DNA from: Primula veris
Taxonomy: Eukaryota; Streptophyta; Magnoliopsida; Ericales; Primulaceae
Direction: 5' to 3'
Length of the DNA stretch: 64,000 nucleotides
Assembly (NCBI GenBank): GCA_963682055.1
Contig: OY821747.1
Coordinates: forward strand, 24,674,126-24,738,125
Under the pieces are notes generated by a model. That model was not told where the DNA came from and did not search any database. It saw only the letters and a list, made by a program, of their open reading frames with translations. Shown here one piece after another: positions 22,808 to 34,402 of this stretch. The first letter of the stretch is position 1. Each line of letters opens with the position of its first letter. A program made the position numbers and the translations under genes.

Positions 22808-23080
22808 TGTACGGAAAACCTTGCAGGTCGCCTGTATGCTGGACAGAGGTTGAAGAAACTACAATGTTTGGGACTGACTTGGTGCAGGACACAACAGAGA
22901 AGGTGAAAAAATTTGACGACGACTTAAAACGGCTCGTAATCCTCAAAAGAGCTATGCTGATCGAAGGAGTAAAGCACTGTCATTTGAGATTGGCGACCAT
23001 GTCTTTTTAAAAATTTCACCTATGAAGGGATTAATGAGGTTTGGGAAGTAGGGAAAGTTGTCACCAAGGCACCGCAACGA
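22808..23080 (+). pseudogene. Ty3/gypsy integrase C-terminal remnant (chromovirus type)
   Basis: YGKPCRSPVCWTEVEE and LVQDTTEKVK open the fragment in the 22807-23010 frame. After a frameshift SYADRRS-, FEIGDHVFLKISPMKG and LMRFGK-type motifs follow to about 23060. This order is standard for the end of Ty3/gypsy integrase in chromovirus lineages such as Tekay/Del. A chromodomain was not seen. Confidence 0.75.
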
Positions 23081-25211
23081 CATAGATGTTAGAAGAGAGG
23101 GAGAGTGGTAGGCATGACAGTGATAACAGTAACAAATTAGTCTGTTTGGTTGGTTTCTTGAGTAGGTATATACATTACATGAAAGAGATGAAAGTGGGGG
23201 ACATCAGCTTTTCAATGAGAATTTGGGTTAAAGGGGAAGGAGTAAATACGAAATGGAGGGAAATGGATTTATTTTCTAATCAAGTATAAATCTGAGATAA
23301 TGACTTTATTCTTGAAGATTTGGTATGGTTCAATTTATAATTTTACGCTCAAAGTCTTAGCTAGTGTTTATCTGATCTCTGAAGTTTGATTAGGACTTGG
23401 GAGTAATGAAACAGTATCTTATAAATAGTTCTCGGGTGAAATGAGTATTGAGTTTTGGTTTTCAACCTTGTTCGATTGGTTTCTTTGATTTGATTGGATT
23501 TTGATGTTTACACAAAGATCTTATGGGAAGGTGCCTTTATTTACCATAAAGTAACTTGGGAGTGTTATTAGATCTTCTTAAATGACATTTACTTCAAAAA
23601 GTAAAGAATATTCAATTCGGATTTGATTCTTGATGTAAATTTTAATACTTCATAATGCAATTTTGGAGAACCTAAAAGGATGAAGTAAAGAGTAGACGAC
23701 TTAAAGAGAGTAAGAGGGATCAAAGATGTAAGACAACAAAGATATTGATGGCTATTAGATTTTACATGAATCATTGTCATCGCTTGTATATGATTATTTG
23801 TGGTAGTACGTTTTACTTGGAGTTGAAATTATATAGCTGAGTTATCGAGGTACTATTTTGAGTTTTTAAATGGGAGTATTTTATGTTGTTTTGATGCGGA
23901 ATCGCCTACCTACTTCTATTTATTTTATTGTTTATAGTAGCAATACTTGTTGTAGTTGTATTCGCAAACTAGTTGATTACAGACTTTTGAGTTACCGTTT
24001 CGGTACTCAAAAAGTGAATTTATTACGTGATATGAGCAGGAAATTTTCCTGCAATGTTTTACCCGGTTCAGCTGGTGTCTGCAATGTTTGCTGTAAATTT
24101 TGGCACTATTTTACTGTAATATTGTTATATGCATTTTGAATTGTGAGTTTCTCCTTACGTATGTGCAGCGGTTGCTGAATCATGTTTATGTGTTTAACTA
24201 CTTTCCTTCTTAAATATTTGTTTGGTTTCTTTTAACCTCTGGGCCTTCATGTGAGTAACAAGTTTTTGATCCGCCTTTTTTCTGGGATTTCCCAGTATTC
24301 AAAACGTTTGTACATTTCAGGGATGTTGGCACTCTCCATTAGCTTTTGTTTTGATTCTGGTAAATATTTGATGATCTAACTAAGCCATGCCAATCATTTA
24401 TTAATCTAAGATTTTGTCATTCTATTTCACTCGAGTTGATCTCTTAGTTATTTTCCGGAGTCCGTTGATTTTACATTTTAGAATGGGAATTGATCATTTC
24501 GAAGCTAGTCGTGAAATAACATTTAAATGGAATTTTACTACTGTTTTGCTTTTAATATCGACATACCAACGTAATATCGATTGGCCATTGATGTTTATGA
24601 GGGAGTTGATATATAAAGCAAAGGAAAGAAAGAACTATTAGTTTTTATCTCAATACAGTTTTTGTTAGTAACTTTATAGATTACCAAATCATTATTTTGA
24701 GGTATCCTGTGTGTTTTGAGTGCTTTTATTTATACATATATTTGTGGAGTTTTATACGTCTCCTAGTTGGCATAATCGTCTTCGTGGGCAATGGTACAGT
24801 CATGAGGTGGTAATCATGGTAGAGGTCGTTGCGGTGTTTCACAAATCGGTTTTCGCAATGGTGTGTTTATAATCTGTCTGATGGATGATTTAACTGAATA
24901 TCTGTTAACTTCTATTTATGCGTATTGTGCTAACATCAGGAGGAAGTGAAGGAAATGCAATTTGTGTTTATTTGGCGATTTGTTAGTTTAACAGGATCGA
25001 CAAAGGATAGTATCTTGTGTGCATGGCAATATAAGCGAGGCATCAAGTAGTCGAGGTGATTATAGTAGAGGTGTTGGCGATTAGCATCAGAACAATCACA
25101 AGTCTAGAATGGGGATTGGGAGATTCTCTTCTCCGCCAACTTTATCTTCCATGAGGACATTGGTTGTTTCGTCTCTTGGTACTCAGTCTAATTTTTTAGG
25201 GCATATACCTA
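23081..25211. other. Degenerate retroelement DNA, possible remnant of 3' LTR
   Basis: The part around 23846-24030 resembles the LTR-like part at 19313-19680 (for example AAATGGGAGTATTTTATGTTGT against AAACGGGAGTCTTTATGTTG-like sequence). No gene seen. Confidence 0.35.
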
Positions 25212-25290
25212 TTTTATATTAAAGAAGTGAAATTTTTTATTTTTGTAAATATATGTCTATCTGATGATAAATATGTAAGGGAAAAAAATT
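25212..25290 (+). repeat. 85-bp direct repeat, right copy
   Basis: Same orientation as 18700-18790; truncated soon after by a hAT terminus. Confidence 0.8.
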
Positions 25291-25317
25291 TGGGATGTGC
25301 AAGTTAACACATTCACT

Positions 25318-25430
25318 TAGGGATGGCAATTTCACGAGTTTCAATCAGGTCGGGTCGGGTAAAAGTGCAATTCTATTCGGGTCTGGTTTAAATGGGTAAA
25401 AATGAAACTTAATATTCTCACACTTCTATC
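25318..25430. mobile_element. hAT terminal fragment
   Basis: TAGGGATGGCAAT start followed by CAGGTCGGGTCGGGT, typical of Ac/Ds-like hAT ends. The rest of the element is missing; E2 follows. Confidence 0.55.
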
Positions 25431-25527
25431 TCTATCATATATATTAAACTATCTCTCTTATAATAGAGGCTGGATTTTTCCACTGCAATTTATCTGTTTC
25501 CACGCTCAAACTGTGATTTTTTTTTAC

Positions 25528-25602
25528 GAACCGTAAGTCAAATTTACGGTTTGAGTCAAACCCTAAATTTGACTTACGGTTCGTAAATCTGACTTACGGT
25601 TT
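25528..25602. repeat. Subterminal palindromes of E2
   Basis: AACCGTAAGTCAAATTTACG, then a mirrored AAATTTGACTTACGGTT, then CGTAAATCTGACTTACGGTTT; same core as the E1 array but less regular. Confidence 0.7.
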
Positions 25603-26010
25603 AACTGTGAAATTACCAAATTGCCCCTGCGTTGAAATATAAAAATTTTACAGGCCGATCTATCGGACTTCACAGCCGATCGATTGGCCAAGCACTCTGA
25701 AAAATTTTCCACAGTCCGATCGAGCAGCTGTGCTGTCCGATCGATCGGCCGCGGTAAAATTGCCAGACATATATACATACATACACTCATATACACATAT
25801 ATACATATATCTCTCTCTATATTACTCTAAATTCGCTCATTTTCACCAAAAACACTCAAATCTTCAACAAAATCACTATTTTTTGTTAAAATTCTCCATT
25901 TTCATCACTTTAATACATATATTTCACATCAATTCAACCCCAAATCCATTGATTTTTCCCAAATTAATTCGGATTTTTTAAAAAATCCTAATTTCTCAAA
26001 TTCAATCCAA

Positions 26011-27236
26011 ATGGTTCGTAAGGCAAACTCTTCTCAAGAAATCGGCTCATCTGCTACTCGTTCGGGTAATATTTCCAAATCTAGATCCAACTATTCTATC
26101 GCTAATAGGAATATCGTAAAGCGTCTTTCTATTAACAGATCATTTCTCGATAACTTTCCTCTCCTTTAAGAGAATATAACATTTCAAAATTGGGATTATT
26201 TGATTTCTTTAGATAATGATATATATGTTGAGGAAACGTATCAATTTTATGAAAATTTTGTAGTTGACACAAATAACGATGGTGTCTTTGAACCTATTGT
26301 GTTAACCGTTTCTCAACTTTGCGACCTTTTAGGATTAGATCAAGATGGTGTTCCAAAAACGGAAGAGGTTACAAATATCTATAATGTAGGTAACCTTATT
26401 GAGTTTAGTCAGGCCGTTTTTCACCCCCAATATGTTGGAGAACCAAAAGCGAATGGTCTCCATTTTCAAAACAAAATTGCTTTCTTTATTCTCACGAAAG
26501 TAATTTTTCCCCATAGCTCAAATTTTAGTCATATTTAGGAAAAAAACATTGTCGTTCTTGCTTGTATGCAAAGACAAATAAAATTAGATACCGCCACACT
26601 AATTTTTAAGAAAATGATGTATGCAAAAAATAAAATAAACACTTTCTTCCGTATGGCTTTCTTATTAGCGGTATTCTTCACTATTTAAAAATTCTCACAA
26701 AACTCAAAATTCTCGAGTCTACGATTGAGATTTCCTCTAGTAATATTTCTCAAATGAAAATTTATGATAAAGATAATGGGATTCTAACTTGGTATGGACA
26801 CCAAATTGCAGAAAAATGGTATAAACCGCTCCCTCTTCATTTAGAGCCATATGTAGGCGTTAAAGCCAGTGTTTTTGTTCGGGGTTCGGAACCCGATGGT
26901 CTTTCCGATCCTATTCCTTCTTCCGATCCTATTCCTCGTACTTCTTCCAATCCTATTCCTCCTACCAACCTCATTCCCTCGTCCTCGCATCGAGATAAGG
27001 GCAAAGGAATAGCGGCATTCTCCTCTATTTCACCTATTACTGAAGATGTTGGCTTCTCCTTTCCTCGTAACCCTCCTTGGGCACCCACCACCGGAAATTT
27101 TCATGCCGACAAAATGACGATAGATTATGAATTTCATCATATGCAACGTCAACAATACCGTGAATATAAAATTGACAAGGATAATGGAGAAATCGATGCG
27201 TATAGTGAAAAAGAATATAAATATTATCGTGCATAA
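26011..27236 (+). pseudogene. Decayed plant-transposon ORF in E2
   Basis: An ATG at 26011 opens a frame (MVRKANSSQEIGSSATRSG) with a TAA at 26167. It continues in frame at 26200-26538, where QFYENFVVDTNNDG and the following Leu/Val-rich helix resemble the 'putative plant transposon protein' found in plant retroelements and MULEs. After a TAG at 26536 and a frame change, a C-terminal part (26754-27236) has an SDPIP/TSSNPIP proline-rich linker. I recognise the family only loosely; the catalytic role, if any, is unknown. Confidence 0.4.
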
Positions 27237-28147
27237 TTTCCAAACTATCGTCGCCCACTCTATGAGGATACCTAGGATGATGCTAATTCGAAACAAAATG
27301 ACTAGTATTTATAAAAAAAATTATGTTTCGATGTCATTTCTATTTGTTTTTCTTCGAACAATATGTAATTTTATTTTATTTATTTTGCATTGTAATTTCG
27401 GATTCGTTGCATTATAATCCTTAATGTTTAATTTTCTTTATTAGTTTATCTTATCTTGAATGGTTTGTTCGAATAGTTATGTTGTAGTTATTACGTGTTA
27501 TTATTGTAGTGTTCGTCAAATGTTATTATTGTAGTATTAGATGTAAATTATTGGATTGATCATTTTGTTAATTTTATTTGTCGCGATGCTCTAATTTTTA
27601 AGCAAAACTATGGCGAATTTTTTATTTAAAAGTATGGCGTTTAAATAATACATGAAAATGATAAATTTTCATTTACATAAATAGAGTTTTACGACTGTTG
27701 CAACATTTACAAAATTCAACATTTCATTTACATAAAAAATGAATCATATAAACTTACAACAACTCATTTTCTTATTTTCGAACAACTAAAGTTCTTAAAG
27801 TACGACATAGGAAGCTGCTTTTCCGCCGATGTAAATCTGTCGGATGACGGCTCAGTCGATTCATCTATATCATTAAGCTACCGTCGACGTCTATCTCTAA
27901 CATGCGATTCTGCTGGCGGAGCACGCTCGTATGAAAGGGGTGGCACTTCTCATAACCAAGGGTTTTTTGCGGAAATGTGACTGAACAGATGCTCATATGA
28001 CCCAATCGACTGTCTATGACCTAAGGGGTATGGTAGGGGATTTCTATATCCATTTGAATATTCTCAAATCCCCCGGAAGAAGCACGACGATGACCACTGG
28101 TATCTGTACCACTATCCTCATATCTACTCCCAATATGACCACTGCTG
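27237..28147. other. Gene-free spacer between convergent ORFs of E2
   Basis: AT-rich, no supported ORF. Convergent 3' ends of the two E2 genes meet here. Confidence 0.4.
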
Positions 28148-30052
28148 CTAGACTCCCCCTTCACCTCTACCTCTATCCGTGTGTCTACCCCCAGTACTTG
28201 AAGTACGTGTGTAACTTCTCGGCATATCCTCATAACCGTGATCCCCACAATCATTGTAATTGTCGTAATCACGGTCATCGTTATCCTGGTTATCGTCCTC
28301 CAACGGTTCATCACTCGACCCTTTGGGATCAATGCCCAATTCAGCCATACCAGTGGCTAAATATTGCACCTCCTGTTTAACTTTGAGCCGTTTAAAAGTT
28401 TTGTAACTATGACGTAGCAAATGTTTCTTCAAAAAAATAAATAAATTAATAAAATATAGTTATAATTTTTTTTGAAATAAACAACAGTGTTAGTTTACTA
28501 AATTAGCTTTTTACCATTTTAGTAATCAAACTCGCAGTTGCTCGAACAGCGTGTTCCGACACTTCTCGAAGAGGTGGATTTATGAGAAGGCGTGTCCGAG
28601 GTCTGTACCATTGTAGGTAATCCGGTGACGTTCTCGTACAGAATTCACCGTTAATAAGTCGGTGGTGGCGATCATTCCACTGGGTTACAAACCCGTGGAA
28701 TATATGAGGTCAGTCATATTTTTGTTGTTTGCCAGCTCTCCTATCCTTGTCTTGGCCTTCTGTGGGATTCCAAATCTCTGTAGGCACAACCTGAATAAAC
28801 CCAAACTTCCTCATAATTCTCCACGCGATGCCACTCAATCTTCTTGTTGCATATGAGCGGAACAGACGAAGGCCACATATAACGACCCCATGTACATTAT
28901 TCAGGATGAGAATTGATGTCCATGTATGGCTGCCAATCTATCTGTAATTCAAAAAAAATCATTATGTATACAATCATATACAACATATAGGTAACAATAA
29001 TACGTAGAAAAAAAAAAAGACTTTTACATGTTCATGCGTTAACTGTTCAAACAGATTCCGTATAAAAACCATATTATGCCGTACCACATGTTGATCAGAG
29101 TGCGTCAATTTTTTCCGCCTATAATAATACAACATATTCAGAATTTAATACTAATCGAATACAAAAATTAAATAATAGCATACATGTAGCCGAGGGGAAA
29201 TCTAGGCAATTCCGGAGGAGGGGGAACATCATGAGGCAAACCTGGACAAGGTCTAACAGGTCGTAGCCTTGTCATCGCCCACATCTCAAGGAACATCACC
29301 GCACTGCTTATTTCCTGAGCTTGCCCCATAACAAACTTGCACAGGTTGGACTTTAACAAAGCGAGTAGAGTTGATCCCCAACTATACTCTCCACACTTAT
29401 CAAAATATTCAAGAAATGGGAGAGGCCAAAGTGCAACCTGATCACTACTCTTATCAGAAAAAACATGAGCAGCTAGCAACAACAATATCGCAGCTCTCGA
29501 CTGATATAACAACCTCTCCTGAATAGGGTTGGCAGGTAATTCCGCTAACGTTTGTCGCAACCATCTAAGTTTAACCGTTAAACAGTTTTTATCAATCATA
29601 TCGTTGGGAGGTCTACTTCCCAACAGGCTCTCCACCAAATCCAACCTGCTAGTTCTATTATCATTTCTCTTCGGTCGGGTTACAGGAAGACCATCCACCC
29701 TCAATCCCAACGTAGTCTCTACATCTTGTAAAGATATCCCCAGCTCGCCGCCGAAAAAATAAAAGGTGTGGGTCTCATCATACCACCTGTCCAGTAATGA
29801 TGTAAGTAAGCCTCGATCTACATTGTAACTCTTTATGACATAGACACCATAGAAGTCTGCTCTAATCATATTGTGCGTTACTGTTGGATGCGAAGCTATC
29901 TCCCAGCTATAATTCTGCAACCGCATCTTATTCTCATCCGCTCTCCCTGCTTCTCTACCACACATCCAGATTTTTTCTGATATATGATTAGACTGTCGTA
30001 AAATACCCCGATTTCCTCTAAGAAGTGAACCTGGACAAGTTGGATCACCCAT
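28148..30052 (-). CDS. Plant mobile domain (PMD / MAIN-like) protein, probably transposon-borne
   Basis: The main exon (30052-29168, 294 codons) has the PMD hallmarks: FYGVYVIKSYNVDRGLLTSL, then WYDETHTFYFFGGELGISLQ, then DVETTLGLRVDGLPV, and later RAAILLLLAAHVFSDKSSDQ. A second block at about 28950-28800 gives WQPYMDINS and VPLICNKKIEWHR, the typical downstream PMD segment, but with an in-frame stop. The last ORF (28432-28148) is an acidic Asp/Asn-rich tail. Domesticated PMD genes (MAIN, MAIL) act in genome stability and silencing; this one sits between MULE-like ends, so it is likely the transposon form. Introns or decay cannot be told apart here. Confidence 0.7.
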
Positions 30053-30702
30053 AGAGAACCTATCTGAAAAATAGATATCAAATTAAATAATTTGTCCACT
30101 AATTCAAATATACCGTATATTTTTTTATTTATACAATGATCACATATTATAATATATATGTAACACACACGCATATGTTTAGGCTCATCCACCCAAAAAA
30201 AATGAACTCAGGGACTACTTAAAAAAACAGTTACTAATTACCAAACAAAACAAATGAAACTCAACTAATGGGAATTAAACAATTATTATAAATAAACAAA
30301 ATATATGAAAAACCATAAGTTAGTCAAATTTATCATAGTCAAAACAAGATAAAAAAATATACACAATCAAATACAACTAAAAAATTAGTGATAATTATCT
30401 AAATCAATAAATTTGCATAAACCCTCTAATTTTAATGAAAATGAAACAATGTGTGTAAAATTGGTGTAGTTTCTACGATTTTTTCATAAATTAGAGATTT
30501 AAACTATATAATATAGAGAATCGGGAATTAAGAAGTGAATAAATAAATATATTTACGCGATCTATGTGATTTGGAATTAATCGGAGTTAAAAACCAATTA
30601 ATTGGTTGTAATTTGAGAGAAATTGAGAGAATGAAAGTTTTGGAAAGTGAATGTTTTGGTGGGGTAAGGAGGCAAATTTATAGTACTGAGCCGATCGATC
30701 GG

Positions 30703-32496
30703 CATGTGAAAAATTAGTGACGTATATGAAAGAAAAATATGTGTTTAGATAAAATTTCCTATACATGTTGAGATTTTTACCAATTATTTGTTAAAAAAAC
30801 AATTTGTAATAAAAAAAACCTAAGTTTGTATAAAATTTTAGGTGTAAAACTTTTTATGCACCAACCGTGCGTGAATAAAAATTAAGTAAAAGTTTTCAGT
30901 ATAAAACTTTTTCATGAAAATATTTTTGCTAAAACTTTTAACATCAAACAAACAACGGAGTCTAAGGTTCAAATTTTGAGTGAACTACTCTTGTTTTAGG
31001 TGGAAATGTGGTGGGAAGGAATATGCCAAACGCAGTGAAGCACAATGCTACCATATATATAGAAAAAGGACATTTCCACAATCCTTACAATGTCTCATTA
31101 GTCATTACTATGAAGACAATATCAGGCATTACATTGTAAAGTGGAATTTGTGTTGGATTTTGTGTATATACTGTAAATATACTAAAACCGATTTTATCAA
31201 AAATTGAGTACCGGTTTGGATGAGTTAAACCTCACGAAACGATTCGTGCTTGGCCTCAAGTGGAAGTACTCCGCAGGGGAATAGAAACGGTATAAGGTTT
31301 ATCTAAAACGGTAATCGATATGAAAGATATTGACCTCCAAAAATGGTTTGTTCATTCTGTAGAACTTACAAAAAGGTTTGAGTCCTCCAAATTGTCATGA
31401 CATTTTCTAGTTCTCATTTTAGTTTCCAAACCTTCTTTTATATTTTTTCCTTTAAAATAATTAGGCGGCGTTTCTGAAAAGCCTAACTGGCTTGGTCTCA
31501 TTTACGTTAAACATCTATCTAACCTTAATCACAATCTTGTACTGTATATAATAAAATTAATTTAGTACTAGAATTTTCTTAAATTATTATTCATATTCAC
31601 TATGGGACGTAGCAAGGAATAAAAAGTGCTCAAACTAGAATAGAAAAATATCATCTCCCATGGGTAGCAATGTCCTGGGTCCACGTACGTCTCGGTCAGA
31701 GTTTTTTTTTTTTTGCGCATTAATTTTTTTTTCCGTCTTACAAAAAAAAAAAAAAAAAACTTCTAATTTTTTTTGAATTTTCTTTTGAAACTTGTTGCAA
31801 AGCAAAAATAATAATCGGAAAATGCATCTTCTTACGTTTTTATGGAACATAATTTCAATTATATTTATATAAATAAAAATAATAATTTATAACAAGAAAA
31901 TGGTATATCTCATATGATAAAATGCACACTTTGTAAGTAAAAGTTATAAAGTTATAAAGAAAAAAAAAAGTTATAAAGTTCAATTCCACTCGCTGAGCTT
32001 CATTTGATTTCAATAAGTTTACAGTTACTTACAAAAAAAAAAATAATTTAAGTGGACCATGCCTCCATTGGGCCACAGACTGTCCGTCTGGTTTGGCTAA
32101 CTAGTGGGCTGGTGCTGATGGGTAGTGTAACACTTTTGAGGTCTGAGGGAGTATTTACCCAATCTTAGGAGCAATTTGCAGTATTATTTACCTTTCCGCT
32201 ATTATCGAACCCGTAGTCCTTTCAAGTCAAAACATTAACTTCAATTCTGATTTAGACAAACATCAACAATCATACAATGACAACAAATTGTTACCTGCGA
32301 TTGTTAACACGATAGCTTTGATGATCAAAACTAACAGTCGCTAAAGATTAAACACGAAATGGCCAAACCGAACGAGGTACAAAAGGGTAGGATACATAAG
32401 AAACTAATTTTTTTTATTTTTCTTTCTCGAATTTAAATAAGCATAAACATAAGCTAAAGAAGTTTGAAATGTAGCATAATTTTTTGAAGTAGAAAA
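30703..32496. other. Intergenic DNA downstream of BAHD copy 1
   Basis: No credible gene; the small ORF at 30980-31207 has no domain. From about 31569 on it is duplicated at 37250-37716. A block of about 450 bp (about 31662-32113) is missing from that second copy; it is bounded by GATGGGTAG/CATGGGTAG. Confidence 0.5.
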
Positions 32497-33855
32497 CTAA
32501 TCAACAAACTTCAAGCCCTCTAAAAATAGAGAGTTAAACACTTCGACTTCATTTTTATTCAATCCTACTCCAATCTCAATCCCACCATTATCGTCTCTAT
32601 CGTCCGAAAGATAAAAAGCACCAGTTTTAGCAATCGATATCATTTCCACTTTCTTCGGTCTCCCCCACCCAAAATCAACCTTATAAAGCTCAAATCGTTG
32701 CGAACCTGCGACCATAAATCCTTTAGCATCAACTTTTTCCCCTTTTTTTATATTTTCTGACAATATATTTAGCCATTCAGCTAATTTCATTAGCCCATCA
32801 TTTAGTAAAGCTAAACCTTGGGTTACATTTTCAACCGCAATAACGAAACCATCTTTAGTTAAGTAATCTTTTGTATCTCCAATACCTGCACAGGTGACCA
32901 CACAGTTTCCAAAATAAGTTGAAGGATTAGGTGGTTCTAGCCGACCCCTCGCATCCACGTTAATCCCTATGAAAGATTTTTCCGAGGTTATATTCGTCGC
33001 TTTAATTAAACATACCAAAGTGTAGGCACTAGATATAGTGAAAGTCGATACACGTGAATTTTCCTTTTTCCGATGGATAGATACTAACTTCTTTAAAAAG
33101 TTGATGTTTTCACGTGTTAGTCTGAACGTGCCAAGCATAATATCAGACGGAAAATTCATGTCGACTACCGTTAATGCTTTGCTCTCGGGGTTAACTTCAT
33201 TTCCTAGGTTTTGCGGATAAATCTTTTCCAACTCAGATTGTTGTTCGACGAAACATCTATCGAGGGACGGAGTCAACTCTAGGGGTAAAACTGCATTTTC
33301 TCCGTGCTTACATAAATATGCCCACGATTTCATAAATAACGATACAGATTTTCCATCCATGACAGCGTGGTGTCCCACATAACCGACGGAAAATCCTATA
33401 TCCGGGAACAAAGTGATCTGTAGGGTAATAACGGGAGCTTGAGTTTCGGTGGTTGAAAAATCCGGTAAAAGCGAACGCAACTCCGCATTGTCACGGAATC
33501 CGTCTCCAGAAAGAGTGTGGAAATCGGCTTTCGTTTCCGAGACAGTGAGAGAAACATAGTCCCCAGTTTTGTACCGGATGACTGGATACTTCGAATCTTG
33601 AGGCCACCTAAGGTTCCCGACAACCGGGAGGTAGTGTTTAAGAGTAAGAGAAAGAGACCTTTTCAACTTAGGAAGGATTATATTCAAGAAATCAGTGTTT
33701 GGTTCGGAAAATTGGTAAAAAAATAAGCGAGAAGCGGGATCAAGACGCAACCAAAACATATCAAAAAAAGTGAGAGGGAGTGAAAATTGTGAGGGTGAGT
33801 CATTGGGAACAATTTTACAAGTTTCATGAATTTTTAGTAAACTTGTTGTTGCCAT
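32497..33855 (-). CDS. BAHD acyltransferase, copy 1 (intact; phenolic/anthocyanin glucoside acyltransferase-like)
   Basis: 452 codons, single exon, normal length for the family. BAHD enzymes transfer an acyl group from acyl-CoA to a hydroxyl or amine in the cytosol. Catalytic HXXXD is H163-AVM-D167 (GHHAVMDGKS). YFGNC at 314-318 is the motif shared by anthocyanin/flavonoid glycoside acyltransferases, and DFGWG at 394-398 is the structural motif. The N-terminal SLPLTFFDMFWLRLDP block (25-40) is also typical. Malonyl-CoA as donor and a flavonoid or phenolic glucoside as acceptor are the best guess from family, not proven. The start is supported by a TATA box about 75 bp upstream. Copy 3 is a recent, dead duplicate. 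Confidence 0.9.
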   Translation of the reverse strand: MATTSLLKIHETCKIVPNDSPSQFSLPLTFFDMFWLRLDPASRLFFYQFSEPNTDFLNIILPKLKRSLSLTLKHYLPVVGNLRWPQDSKYPVIRYKTGDYVSLTVSETKADFHTLSGDGFRDNAELRSLLPDFSTTETQAPVITLQITLFPDIGFSVGYVGHHAVMDGKSVSLFMKSWAYLCKHGENAVLPLELTPSLDRCFVEQQSELEKIYPQNLGNEVNPESKALTVVDMNFPSDIMLGTFRLTRENINFLKKLVSIHRKKENSRVSTFTISSAYTLVCLIKATNITSEKSFIGINVDARGRLEPPNPSTYFGNCVVTCAGIGDTKDYLTKDGFVIAVENVTQGLALLNDGLMKLAEWLNILSENIKKGEKVDAKGFMVAGSQRFELYKVDFGWGRPKKVEMISIAKTGAFYLSDDRDDNGGIEIGVGLNKNEVEVFNSLFLEGLKFVD

Positions 33856-33926
33856 GACTAAAGCTATTAATGTGAGGGTGAGTCAGTGTTGTACATTATT
33901 CTTATTCAAGATATGAGGTGTGATAA

Positions 33927-33935
33927 CATTTATAC
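33927..33935 (-). promoter_or_regulatory. TATA box of BAHD copy 1
   Basis: Minus-strand GTATAAATG, about 72 bp before the ATG. The same sequence upstream of copy 3 (39808-39816) was pushed away by a hAT insertion. Confidence 0.5.
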
Positions 33936-34402
33936 TTTTAAAAGTTATTACGCAGGATAAATTAAAATATGATTGGATTCTAGAAGATAATAGCAAAACG
34001 ACGACAAATCCAGCAATCAATTTCCAAGGCGTGCTATATTTGACAAGTTAGCACAGCCACACATATTCTTTGTAGACAAGTCTTTGTTGGATGCTTTATT
34101 TTGTTATAAATCTAGAATACGTAAGAAATCTGGAAAATTCTTTCATTCGTGAGAATTAATTAACAATCCTTCATGTTCATTTCATAACGATTCCTAATTA
34201 ACATATTAATAATTTTCGTTCATGATGATTGAAATGCATTTATGCTGGACAAGGAAAAGGAAAAGGCAAAGCAGATATGATCTTATTCTCATCCCCCTCA
34301 AAAAGAATGTGATCTTAATTGTCACAATATTACATCCTAGAGTAATTTATTTTTGCACCATTTAGAAGTAAAAGAGTTCATAACGATTGAAGATTGGACT
34401 AA
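33936..34402. other. Intergenic, duplicated
   Basis: 33940-34110 matches 39806-39980; 34110-34400 matches 42421-42705. No gene. It marks the repeating unit of the cluster. Confidence 0.6.

Larger units (their letters stand above)
18663..25310 (+). mobile_element. Degenerate LTR retroelement with captured host gene fragment
   Basis: A tRNA-Met-type primer-binding site at 21107-21119 implies a 5' LTR ending at about 21104. A chromovirus-like integrase C-terminus is at 22808-23080, on the same strand. Little else of gag-pol is readable. An 85-bp sequence is directly repeated at 18700-18790 and 25212-25290, and blocks at 19313-19680 resemble 23846-24030. The exact LTR boundaries are not resolved. 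Confidence 0.55.
25445..30702. mobile_element. E2: MULE-like element carrying PMD gene and plant-transposon ORF
   Basis: The left end (25440-25600) shares terminal sequence and the ACCGTAA...TTACGGT palindromes with E1. Subterminal CCGATCGATCGG palindromes occur at 25737-25748 and again near the other end at 30691-30702. Between them lie a plus-strand decayed ORF and a minus-strand PMD gene, and no transposase. The right terminus was not identified exactly. Confidence 0.5.

Noticed and set aside
27997..28380. Plus-strand ORF of 127 codons
   Set aside because: Shadow of the acidic PMD tail; its His/Pro/Tyr-rich composition reflects the opposite strand.
30980..31207. ORF of 75 codons
   Set aside because: No motif, no promoter, no homologue recognised; length expected by chance.
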